Source: Acidimicrobiaceae bacterium (GTDB lineage: Bacteria > Actinomycetota > Acidimicrobiia > Acidimicrobiales > RAAP-2). Taken from it: DNA of 5,614 nt. Positions within the stretch are counted from its first letter, which is position 1, and each line of letters opens with the position of its first letter. A model generated the notes under the pieces. That model was given only the letters and a program-made list of their open reading frames with translations. It had not been told where the DNA came from and ran no database searches. The DNA lies in NCBI GenBank assembly GCA_003164275.1, contig PLSY01000152.1, positions 36,075 through 41,688 on the forward strand, read 5' to 3'. Shown one piece after another: positions 1-5,229 of this stretch. A program made the position numbers and the translations under genes.

Positions 1-2
1 AC

Positions 3-170
3 AACTTCCGCTTCAACGAGAGCCCGGTCGACCTCTTGTCCCGGGCCACCGAGGTCGGGGCGACGGTCCGGGCCCTCGGACGCGAGTACGGGGAGTACCT
101 GAACCGGACCAAGATGCCGGCGCTGCGGGTGCCCGACTTCAACATGAGCTCGGTGAGCCAGGCCAGCTGA
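3..170 (+). CDS. 3' end of an unrecognised protein-coding gene (partial)
   Basis: An open frame enters from the left edge (first full codon at 3) and ends at TGA 168-170, giving the last 55 residues. The stretch is polar and partly helical-looking (SRATEVGATVRALGREYGEYL), followed by an extended tail, MPALRVPDFNMSSVSQAS. Codons strongly favour G or C in the third position, as in the neighbouring genes, which supports real coding. I do not recognise the family from this fragment and assign no function. It lies 56 bp upstream of the M20 peptidase on the same strand. A 6-bp hairpin with one G-T pair (184-189 with 194-199, loop ACCG) follows the stop and could end its transcript, though no T-run follows. 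Confidence 0.75.
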   Translation, partial: NFRFNESPVDLLSRATEVGATVRALGREYGEYLNRTKMPALRVPDFNMSSVSQAS

Positions 171-214
171 CTACTGCCGAACGGGTTCCACCGGGGACCG
201 GAGGCCAGCCCCTC

Positions 215-220
215 TAGGAT
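215..220 (+). promoter_or_regulatory. TAGGAT: candidate -10 box of a leaderless promoter, or ribosome binding site
   Basis: TAGGAT fits the actinobacterial TANNNT -10 pattern and ends 6 nt before the ATG at 227, so transcription could begin at or next to the start codon. The inner AGGA (216-219) is also a usable Shine-Dalgarno core with a 7-nt spacer. The sequence alone cannot separate these readings. No good -35 hexamer is visible at about 192-197. Confidence 0.4.
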
Positions 221-226
221 CGGCTC

Positions 227-1669
227 ATGCCGACCAGCCCGCGCAGTGCAGCGATCCTGGACTACTCACACCAGCACTGGCAGGCGGACGTCCTGCCGCT
301 ACTTCAATCGTTCGCCCGCATCCCGGACCTCTCCCCGGCCTTCGAACCCGGGTGGGAGCTTGCCGGCCACATCGAAGAGGCGGCCGGACTGGTCGCCGAG
401 TGGGCGTCGGCCAGGGCTATCCCAGGCGCGGTGGTCGAGATCGTTCGGATCCCCGGCCTGACGCCGACGGTGGTGGTCGATGTCCCGGCCACCGATGCCG
501 GTGCGTCGGGGACGGTACTCATCTACGGCCACTACGACAAGCAGCCGCCGTTCGAGGGCTGGGCGCCGGGACGGGGGGCATGGTCGCCGGTCATCGAGGG
601 CGACCTCCTCTACGCCCGAGGTGTGGCCGATGACGGCTACGCACTCCCCACCGCCTTGTTGGCCATCGAGGCGGTCGAGGCCGCCGGCGGCCAGCACGGT
701 CGGTGTCTCATCCTCGCTGAAGGGTCAGAGGAGAGCGGCAGCCCCCACCTGCCCGCCGTCCTCGAACATCTGGCCGACCGCATCGGTACCCCGGATGTGG
801 TCATCGCCCTCGACTCGGGAAGCCCCACCTACGACAGGCTGTGGATCACCACCTCGCTCCGGGGCGCGATCACCGGCACCCTGACGGTCTCGGTCCTCAC
901 CGAAGGCGTCCACAGCGGCTCGGCCGGGGCCGTCGTGCCCTCCTCGTTCCGCATCCTGCGCCTCCTACTCGACCGTATCGAGGACGCCGAAACCGGCGAT
1001 CTCCTCCTTCCCGAGCTGGTAGTCGAGCCGCCCCCGGGTGCATTCTCGGCCGCGGTGGCCATGGCCGATGTCCTGGTCGTCAGCGGCCTCGACGCCCCAC
1101 CCTTCCCCACCGTCGACGGGCTGGAGCTCCAGGGCGCAGACATCGCCGAGCGTGAGATACGCACGGGCTGGCTCGGCTCGCTGGCCGTGGTGGGAGCCGA
1201 CGGCTTGCCCCCGTCAGCCGAGGCCGGAAACGTGCTGCGGCCTTCGACTTCGCTCAGACTGACGATCCGGATCCCACCCACTTGCGATCCCGATGCCGCC
1301 GCCCTGGCGGTGGAGCGGGCCCTCACCTCTGATCCCCCTTACGGTGCATCGGTCGAGTGGACGGGTGAGGCGGTCGGTGGATGGGCCGCCCCCCCCTTCG
1401 CCCCATGGCTGGTCGAGGTGCTCGATGACGCCTCCCGGGCCTGCTTCGGCCAGCCCTCGGGTCGTTTCGGGGAAGGTGGGACCATCCCGTTCATGGGCTG
1501 GCTGGCCACCCAGTTCCCCGAGGCCCAGCTACTGGCCGCCGGCGTGCTCGGTCCCGGGTCCAACGCCCATGGCCCGAACGAGTGCCTCCATCTTCCCACC
1601 GCAGAGCGGATCTCGGCCGGGTTGGCCATGGTGATCGACGCTCACGGAGGTCATCGCCCGGCCACCTAG
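227..1669 (+). CDS. M20-family zinc metallopeptidase (dipeptidase-like)
   Basis: This 480-aa protein has the M20 (ArgE/DapE/CPG2/carnosinase) layout: a catalytic domain split by an inserted dimerisation domain. No signal peptide is visible, so it is probably cytosolic and cleaves dipeptides or related amide bonds. Motifs: GHYDKQPP with H102 and D104; RGVADDGY with bridging D135; EGSEESGSP with E168 as likely general base and E169 as ligand; ALDSGSP with D196; and C-terminal NAHGPNE with H448 as last metal ligand. The dimerisation domain spans roughly 212-345 and includes VHSG (H229). The DDGY variant in place of DDKG, followed by LDSGSPTYDRLWITTSLRG, points to the M20 dipeptidase-like subgroup. 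Length is normal for that group. The ATG at 227 is chosen because AGGA or TAGGAT sits just upstream. Substrate is unknown. A C8 run lies at 1389-1396. Confidence 0.93.
   Translation: MPTSPRSAAILDYSHQHWQADVLPLLQSFARIPDLSPAFEPGWELAGHIEEAAGLVAEWASARAIPGAVVEIVRIPGLTPTVVVDVPATDAGASGTVLIYGHYDKQPPFEGWAPGRGAWSPVIEGDLLYARGVADDGYALPTALLAIEAVEAAGGQHGRCLILAEGSEESGSPHLPAVLEHLADRIGTPDVVIALDSGSPTYDRLWITTSLRGAITGTLTVSVLTEGVHSGSAGAVVPSSFRILRLLLDRIEDAETGDLLLPELVVEPPPGAFSAAVAMADVLVVSGLDAPPFPTVDGLELQGADIAEREIRTGWLGSLAVVGADGLPPSAEAGNVLRPSTSLRLTIRIPPTCDPDAAALAVERALTSDPPYGASVEWTGEAVGGWAAPPFAPWLVEVLDDASRACFGQPSGRFGEGGTIPFMGWLATQFPEAQLLAAGVLGPGSNAHGPNECLHLPTAERISAGLAMVIDAHGGHRPAT
1241..1257 (+). repeat. Possible interspersed-repeat core within the M20 gene
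   Basis: CCTTCGACTTCGCTCAG resembles a short motif I recall as a very abundant interspersed repeat in many environmental bacteria (the CTTCGACT-CGCTCAG type). Here it encodes P339-S-T-S-L in frame and runs into the AGA codon of R344. It uses CCT, ACT and AGA, codons uncommon in this gene. A small dyad, TCAG-A-CTGA, follows at 1254-1262. Against a true insertion, LRP-T-L-L-RIPP is a plausible native segment of this peptidase group, so the match may be fortuitous. Confidence 0.3.
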
Positions 1670-1752
1670 CCCACCTTCGGCCACATCCGCTCCACTCTGT
1701 CGCGCCGATATCTCCGACGGGGCACGGGGGCCTCGTCCCGCCTACGGAATCC

Positions 1753-1769
1753 GGCGGTAACGGACCGCC
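1753..1769 (+). terminator. GC-rich stem-loop after the M20 gene, possible terminator
   Basis: GGCGGT-AACGG-ACCGCC is a perfect 6-bp inverted repeat with a 5-nt loop, 83 nt beyond the M20 stop. No T-run follows, so it would have to act as the U-poor type of terminator seen in high-GC actinobacteria. It could equally be the first member of the dyad cluster that begins at 1783. Confidence 0.35.
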
Positions 1770-1782
1770 CGACCTGCCATGG

Positions 1783-1870
1783 TCACGTTCCGTGAGGGTT
1801 GGACATTCACCAGAACGGTGAATTGCTCCCGGCCCGGACCCTGGAACGGGAGGGTGACTTCCCTGCTCAC
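1783..1870. promoter_or_regulatory. Cluster of three TCAC/GTGA dyads, candidate operators
   Basis: Three inverted repeats use the same TCAC and GTGA half-sites. TCACG-TTC-CGTGA lies at 1783-1795, ATTCACC-AGAAC-GGTGAAT at 1805-1823, and GTGA-N9-TCAC in the opposite orientation at 1854-1870. The first two are perfect with 5-bp and 7-bp arms. A fourth dyad, CTCCCG/CGGGAG (1826-1831 with 1847-1852), lies between the second and third. The cluster sits just upstream of the TAAAAT -10 candidate, where an activator or repressor of the downstream cell-wall gene could bind. No regulator is identified. The spacing does not fit CRP (GTGA-N6-TCAC). Confidence 0.45.
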
Positions 1871-1884
1871 AGCCGGATTCCGGT

Positions 1885-1890
1885 TAAAAT
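1885..1890 (+). promoter_or_regulatory. TAAAAT: candidate -10 element for the Rpf-like gene
   Basis: TAAAAT matches TATAAT at five of six positions and lies in an AT-richer pocket of an otherwise GC-rich region. The -35 position (about 1862-1867) reads CCTGCT, a poor match, and overlaps the third dyad. This would suit an activator-dependent or alternative-sigma promoter. A start near 1897 would give a leader of about 360 nt. A second TANNNT (TAAGGT) lies at 1972-1977, also without a clear -35. Confidence 0.35.
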
Positions 1891-2179
1891 GGCTCCGAAA
1901 ATGGGTCGAAACGGCCGGATTTCCAGGCTGACGGAGCGTAACGGCGCGAGCCGACCCGCAAACAGCCCCAGTAAGGTACGGCCGCTTCATCGCGGAGGCC
2001 CTTCCTGCCCCGCCCCCGATCTCGGTTGGTGAGTCCACCCACCCAAACCCGGCCTGCCAGGAGGCGACAACGTAATCATCACTTCCTCTCGGACGTAAAC
2101 ACCCGCTAGCACACCCGGCTCTAGAAGCCAGGCCGTACCACCCTTCCCGGTGATCGGCTGGGGCGTTGAATGCACAGAC

Positions 2180-2216
2180 GTGGGGTCCACCCAACCAGAA
2201 GAGAGTCAGGACCCAC
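2180..2216 (+). promoter_or_regulatory. Leader hairpin upstream of the Rpf-like gene
   Basis: GTGGGGTCC (2180-2188) pairs with GGACCCAC (2209-2216), giving 8 bp with one bulged G and a 20-nt loop. Directly after it, CGGG (2225-2228) can pair with either CCCG 2216-2219 or CCCG 2232-2235. GACC (2239-2242) can pair with GGTC (2250-2253) around the Shine-Dalgarno sequence. The competing pairings resemble a regulated leader, but they are short and GC-rich sequence forms such pairs by chance. Confidence 0.3.
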
Positions 2217-2244
2217 CCGTTGTTCGGGCGTCCCGGCCGACCAC

Positions 2245-2251
2245 GGAAAGG
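2245..2251 (+). promoter_or_regulatory. Ribosome binding site GGAAAGG fixing the start at 2261
   Basis: GGAAAGG lies 9 nt before ATG 2261, good Shine-Dalgarno spacing. The in-frame GTG at 2150 would add 37 residues but has the pyrimidine-rich ACCACCCTTCCC before it and no purine-rich site. The added residues would also push the signal peptide to an unlikely depth. Confidence 0.7.
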
Positions 2252-2260
2252 TCAACCTCG

Positions 2261-3526
2261 ATGCCTACAGCCGCCCCTAATCGCCCCACCCCGTCCGATG
2301 TCCCTGAGGCCCCAATGCCACAGGCCGATGAAACGTCCACCCCGACCCCACCAAGGGCCGGCACCAAGGCCATCCGCACCGTCGGTGTTGCCGGTGCTGC
2401 TGCTGCTGCCTTCGTCGGCCTCGGCGGAGCCACCGCCCCTGCAACTGCTGCCACCCCTCTCGCCACCGGCCAGGGCATGGTCCTGAATGCCCCCATCGTC
2501 GCGGCCGCCACCACCCCGGACAGCCACGGTTACTGGGAGGCTGCCTCAGACGGTGGCATCTTCTCGTTCGGCGACGCCCAGTTCTACGGGTCGACCGGGG
2601 CGATGCACTTGAACAAGCCGATCGTGGGCATGACCTCCACCCCGGATGGTCGCGGCTACTGGGAGGTCGGCGCCGACGGAGGGGTCTTCTCGTTCGGCGA
2701 CGCCCAGTTCTACGGGTCGACAGCCTCCCTCGGCCTTGGTGCGGCCGCCGTGAGCATCGAGCCCACGACCAGCGGCAAGGGATACTGGATCATCACCTCC
2801 GATGGCGGCGTCTATGCCTTCGGCGATGCCCAGTTCCACGGGTCGGCCGCCGGCATGTCACCCACCAGCCCGATCGTTGGGGCGGCGGCCACCTCCGACG
2901 ACCGGGGCTACTGGGTGGCCGCGGCCAACGGATCGGTCTACGCCTTTGGCGATGCCGCCTATGCCGGCGGTGCCTCGCCCTCGGCCCAGGTGGTGGCCAT
3001 CGACGGCGCCGGCAACGGATACCGCCTTGCCACCTCGGACGGCGGGATCTACAGCTTCGGAGGTGCGTCGTTCGCGGGCTCCCTCGGCGGGGTCTCCCTC
3101 AACAAGCCGATCATTGGGCTCGCCTCGGCCGAGACGGGCTATCTGAGTGTCGGGTCCGACGGTGGCATCTTCGCCTTCGGAGGGGCCGGGTTCTACGGTT
3201 CGCTCGGCGGCAGCACGGTCTACAGCCCGCCCTCGGCGGCCCTCGCAACTTCGGCCACCGGCGTCACCGCCTACCAGCGGGCCGCCTGGACGAGGGTCAA
3301 CGTCTGCGAGGAGGGCGGCCGATGGGACATCGATGGGAGCATCTACAGCGGAGGGCTCGGGTTCAGTCACGCCAACTGGAACACCTTCAACACCTTCGGG
3401 TATCCGTCCGACGCCGCCTATGCCACCCCCGACGAGCAGATCCGCGTGGCCGTGGCCTTTGCCACCCACTACTGGGGCAACCCGAACGCGGCTCCTGACC
3501 AGAGCGGCTGCGCCGGCGGGTATTGA
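2261..3526 (+). CDS. Secreted repeat protein with C-terminal Rpf/transglycosylase-like domain
   Basis: This 421-aa protein is predicted to be exported and to cleave peptidoglycan, as resuscitation-promoting factors do. The n-region (1-38) is long and Pro/Thr-rich, ending in positively charged RAGTKAIR. A hydrophobic Ala/Gly/Val core (41-58) follows, with likely cleavage after ATAA (64). Residues 75-319 form six ~40-aa repeats built around GYW...SDGGIFSFGDAQFYGS. The C-terminal domain (about 338-421) reads AWTRVNVCEEGGRWDIDGSIYSGGLGF, matching the Rpf pattern CESGGNW...GGLQF; E350 is the likely catalytic glutamate. C349 and C417 could form a disulfide. The end, PDQSGCAGGY, resembles transglycosylase-like domains I recall from Acidimicrobiia. 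The repeats may bind wall polymer or form a beta-propeller; this is inference. The long upstream region suggests separate, regulated transcription. Confidence 0.88.
   Translation: MPTAAPNRPTPSDVPEAPMPQADETSTPTPPRAGTKAIRTVGVAGAAAAAFVGLGGATAPATAATPLATGQGMVLNAPIVAAATTPDSHGYWEAASDGGIFSFGDAQFYGSTGAMHLNKPIVGMTSTPDGRGYWEVGADGGVFSFGDAQFYGSTASLGLGAAAVSIEPTTSGKGYWIITSDGGVYAFGDAQFHGSAAGMSPTSPIVGAAATSDDRGYWVAAANGSVYAFGDAAYAGGASPSAQVVAIDGAGNGYRLATSDGGIYSFGGASFAGSLGGVSLNKPIIGLASAETGYLSVGSDGGIFAFGGAGFYGSLGGSTVYSPPSAALATSATGVTAYQRAAWTRVNVCEEGGRWDIDGSIYSGGLGFSHANWNTFNTFGYPSDAAYATPDEQIRVAVAFATHYWGNPNAAPDQSGCAGGY
2483..3217 (+). repeat. Six tandem ~40-residue repeats (GYW...DGGIFSFGDAxFYGS)
   Basis: The GYW-type motifs start at residues 90, 132, 174, 216, 253 and 293, a period of 42, 42, 42, 37 and 40 residues. 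Each unit reads roughly (LN)KPIVG-(8-9)-GYW-(5)-DGG(I/V)(F/Y)(S/A)FG(D/G)AxFxGS. Units 1 and 2 share a 37-nt stretch that is identical, silent sites included (2559-2595 and 2685-2721, 126 nt apart). The later units are more diverged: units 5 and 6 lose W of GYW and change FGDA to FGGA. Six complete units suit a six-bladed propeller, which is a structural inference only. Confidence 0.85.
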
Positions 3527-3534
3527 GCTCGAAG

Positions 3535-3560
3535 TAGCGGGCCGATTCTGCGCACCGCTA
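3535..3560 (+). terminator. Stem-loop between the Rpf-like gene and the DUF35 gene
   Basis: TAGCGG (3535-3540) pairs with CCGCTA (3555-3560) around a 14-nt loop, 8 nt after the Rpf-like stop. It may end that transcript, although no T-run follows. TAGGGT (3559-3564) overlaps its 3' arm and fits TANNNT, so a -10 box for the DUF35-thiolase operon is an alternative; no clear -35 is seen. Confidence 0.3.
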
Positions 3561-3595
3561 GGGTCTCAATGCCACGTTCGGCGGACCGCCTACAC

Positions 3596-3604
3596 GGAAG
3601 AGGG
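3596..3604 (+). promoter_or_regulatory. Ribosome binding site GGAAGAGGG for the DUF35 gene
   Basis: The purine run GGAAGAGGG ends 3 nt before ATG 3608, and its GGAAG part has a 7-nt spacer. This favours 3608 over the in-frame ATG at 3569, which lies in CTCAATGCC without a purine-rich site and would prepend an unlikely MPRSADRLHGRGL tail. Confidence 0.6.
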
Positions 3605-3607
3605 TTG

Positions 3608-4006
3608 ATGGCAGAGCAGATCCCACTGGTCGACTACCTGGTGCTGGGCGACCGACCCCACCTGACAGCCAACGAGTGCACCACGTGCGGTGCCCGCTAC
3701 TTCGACCGGCGCAACGCCTGCGCCAGCTGCGGCAAGACCGAGTTCGCAACGATCGACATCGACACCGAGGGAGAGGTGCGGGCCTTCACCATCGTTTCGT
3801 TCGCCGCTCCCGGGGTGCCCGCTCCCTATGTCGCGGCCATGGTCGACTGCGGCGGCACGAGCGTCCGTGGCAACCTCGTCAATGTGGAGCCCGATCCCGA
3901 CCACGTCTCGGTGGGCATGGCCGTGCGGCTGGCCACCCAGGTCGTCGGGACCGACCAGAACGGCAACGAAGCTATCGGGTTCGGTTTCGAGCCCCGAGGA
4001 GAGTGA
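3608..4006 (+). CDS. DUF35 zinc-ribbon/OB-fold protein, thiolase partner
   Basis: This 132-aa protein has the two-part DUF35 build: an N-terminal rubredoxin-like zinc ribbon with C24-x2-C27 and C38-x2-C41 (CTTCGARYFDRRNACASCG), then an OB-fold. The OB-fold starts at about residue 50 (GEVRAFTIV) and runs through PAPYVAAMVDCGG, VRGNL and VGMAVRLATQ. All four zinc ligands are present and the length is typical. Family members pair with SCP2-type thiolases or thiolase-like aldolases and are thought to help hold the acyl-CoA substrate and stabilise the complex. The thiolase gene starts 9 nt after this stop, and the likely thiolase ribosome binding site (GAGGAGAG, 3996-4003) lies within this gene's last codons, so the two are surely co-transcribed. 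It is cytosolic. The acyl substrate cannot be told from this protein. Confidence 0.92.
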   Translation: MAEQIPLVDYLVLGDRPHLTANECTTCGARYFDRRNACASCGKTEFATIDIDTEGEVRAFTIVSFAAPGVPAPYVAAMVDCGGTSVRGNLVNVEPDPDHVSVGMAVRLATQVVGTDQNGNEAIGFGFEPRGE

Positions 4007-4015
4007 GCGACCGAC

Positions 4016-5218
4016 ATGGCATCTGAAGATCTCTGGATCCTGGGCATTACCATGACCAAGTTCGGGAAGCACCCGGACAAGGACCCGATCGACCTCGCGT
4101 CCGAGGCCGTCCTCGGCGCCCTCGGCGACGCCCAGGTGACCATGAAGGACATCGGCGTCATCGGGGCGGGCTGTCTCATGCAGTCCAGTGCGGGCATCGG
4201 TCAGCAGCTGCAAAAGCAGGTCGGCCAGACCGGCATCCCCGTCTACAACGTGGCCAACGCCTGTGCCACCGGGGCCACCGCCCTGCGGGTGGCGCTCATG
4301 GCCATCAAGTCCGGTGAATGCGACATGGGCCTCGCCTTCGGCGTCGAGAAGCTGTCAGGGGCGGGAATGCTCGGCGCCGCCCCGAAGCCCACGCCGGACA
4401 CCTTCGAGCCCTCCGGGCGCTTCGGTGCCGTTGCCCCGATCGAGGGTCGGGTCGGAACCGACATGATGCCGGCGGTGTTCGCCCAGATCGGCACCGAATA
4501 CGGCCACCGTTATGGGGGTACGACCTTCGAGCTGTTCGCCCGGATCAGCGAGAAGAACCACTCGCACTCCACCCTCAACCCCTTGGCCGCCTACACGAAG
4601 AAGATGTCGCTCGAGCAGATCATGGGCGACATCATGGTGGCCTACCCCAATACCCGGCCCATGTGTTCGGCCAACTGCGACGGGGCGGCGGCCGCCGTTG
4701 TGGTGAGCGATGCCAAGCTCAAGACCCTCTCGCTGGAGCAGCAACGCCGGGCCGTCAAGATCTCGGCCTCCGTGCTCACCACCGATCCGTGGGAGGAGTC
4801 CTGCCAGATACTCCCCGATGTCAGCACCCTGACCCGCAATGCCGCCAACCTGGCTTACGAGCAGGCCGGCATCGGACCCTCCGATCTCGACCTGGTCGAG
4901 CTGCACGACTGCTTCGCCACAGCCGAACTCGTGCACTATGACAATCTGATGCTCTGCGAACCGGGTGGGGCCGTCGACTTCTTCAACTCGGGAGCCACCT
5001 GGCGCGATGGGGCCATGCCGGTCAACGTCTCGGGCGGGCTCGAGTCGAAGGGCCATCCCATCGCCGCGACCGGCATCGCCAACATCTGGGAGGTGGCAAC
5101 CCACCTTCGGGGCGAGGCGGGCGACCGCCAGATCGCCGGAGCCAAGGTGGGCATGGCCCACGTCATCGGGCTCGGCTCGGCCTGCGGCGTACACATCCTG
5201 GAGAAGTCGGCCGCCTGA
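4016..5218 (+). CDS. SCP2/Ltp-type thiolase family protein (acetyl-CoA acetyltransferase-like)
   Basis: This 400-aa enzyme has the full thiolase fold and normal length. C83 in NVANACATGATAL is the acyl-accepting nucleophile. H297 in ELHDCFATAE and H347 in GGLESKGHPIAATG are the HDCF- and GHP-motif histidines of the SCP2-thiolase type. C390 in GLGSACGVHIL is the second cysteine that acts as acid/base. With all four present, the protein should carry out thiolytic cleavage (3-ketoacyl-CoA plus CoA to a shortened acyl-CoA) or the reverse condensation. Members such as the steroid aldolase Ltp2, by contrast, have tyrosines in place of the histidines. Pairing with DUF35 is typical of actinobacterial lipid or steroid side-chain breakdown, but no other pathway gene lies in the window. 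The likely ribosome binding site GAGGAGAG (3996-4003) has a rather long 12-nt spacer to ATG 4016. The stop codon lies in the loop of a perfect hairpin. Confidence 0.93.
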   Translation: MASEDLWILGITMTKFGKHPDKDPIDLASEAVLGALGDAQVTMKDIGVIGAGCLMQSSAGIGQQLQKQVGQTGIPVYNVANACATGATALRVALMAIKSGECDMGLAFGVEKLSGAGMLGAAPKPTPDTFEPSGRFGAVAPIEGRVGTDMMPAVFAQIGTEYGHRYGGTTFELFARISEKNHSHSTLNPLAAYTKKMSLEQIMGDIMVAYPNTRPMCSANCDGAAAAVVVSDAKLKTLSLEQQRRAVKISASVLTTDPWEESCQILPDVSTLTRNAANLAYEQAGIGPSDLDLVELHDCFATAELVHYDNLMLCEPGGAVDFFNSGATWRDGAMPVNVSGGLESKGHPIAATGIANIWEVATHLRGEAGDRQIAGAKVGMAHVIGLGSACGVHILEKSAA

Positions 5219-5224
5219 GCGGCC
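5209..5224. terminator. Bidirectional stem-loop between convergent genes
   Basis: GGCCGC-CTGA-GCGGCC is a perfect 6-bp inverted repeat with a 4-nt loop; the loop holds the thiolase TGA (5216-5218). It also lies 5 nt beyond the stop of the - strand gene (TAG complement, 5230-5232). Its position suits a shared terminator for both convergent transcripts. Neither side has a strong T-run (TGTCCC on +, GACTTCTCC on -). Confidence 0.5.
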
Positions 5225-5229
5225 TGTCC

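Larger units (their letters stand above)
1670..2260 (+). other. 591-bp gene-free region: terminator, promoter and long leader candidates
   Basis: No convincing gene lies here. The open frames on either strand lack a plausible start signal and have no recognisable domain. The region holds a GC-rich hairpin (1753-1769), three TCAC/GTGA dyads (1783-1870), a TAAAAT -10 candidate (1885-1890), a direct repeat GCCGGATT (1872-1879 and 1914-1921), an orphan AGGAGG (2059-2064) and several hairpins before the ribosome binding site at 2245-2251. A locally AT-richer patch lies at about 1878-1922. I looked for cyclic-di-AMP (ydaO), cobalamin and GEMM riboswitch signatures by eye and saw none that matched. 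Confidence 0.7.

Noticed and set aside
1389..1396. C8 homopolymer in the M20 gene as a phase-variation tract
   Set aside because: The frame is intact through it, it encodes A-P-P naturally in a GC-rich gene, and phase variation of a housekeeping-type peptidase is unlikely.
1854..1870. CRP/cAMP-receptor site
   Set aside because: GTGA and TCAC are separated by 9 nt, not the 6 of the CRP consensus TGTGA-N6-TCACA.
1799..2032. 77-codon open frame on the + strand (MDIHQNGELLPARTLEREG...)
   Set aside because: There is no Shine-Dalgarno before its start, no known motif, and it spans the dyads and -10 candidate. It is most likely non-coding.
1742..2194. 150-codon open frame on the - strand within the gene-free region
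   Set aside because: It has no recognisable domain, an erratic composition rich in R, G, S and A, and overlaps the promoter-like elements. Long open frames arise by chance at this GC content.
2150..2260. N-terminal extension of the Rpf-like protein from GTG 2150
   Set aside because: No ribosome binding site precedes it, whereas GGAAAGG is well placed for ATG 2261. The extension would bury the signal peptide about 75 residues in.
1670..2260. Cyclic-di-AMP (ydaO) riboswitch upstream of the rpf-like gene
   Set aside because: Expected because some actinobacterial rpf genes carry one, but the conserved GGGGAACC and CAGCTAAC segments are not found by eye. An Infernal search would settle it.
2396..2410. 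GCT microsatellite (four GCT plus GCC)
   Set aside because: It encodes five alanines of the signal-peptide core, where alanine runs are ordinary. It is too short to call an unstable repeat.
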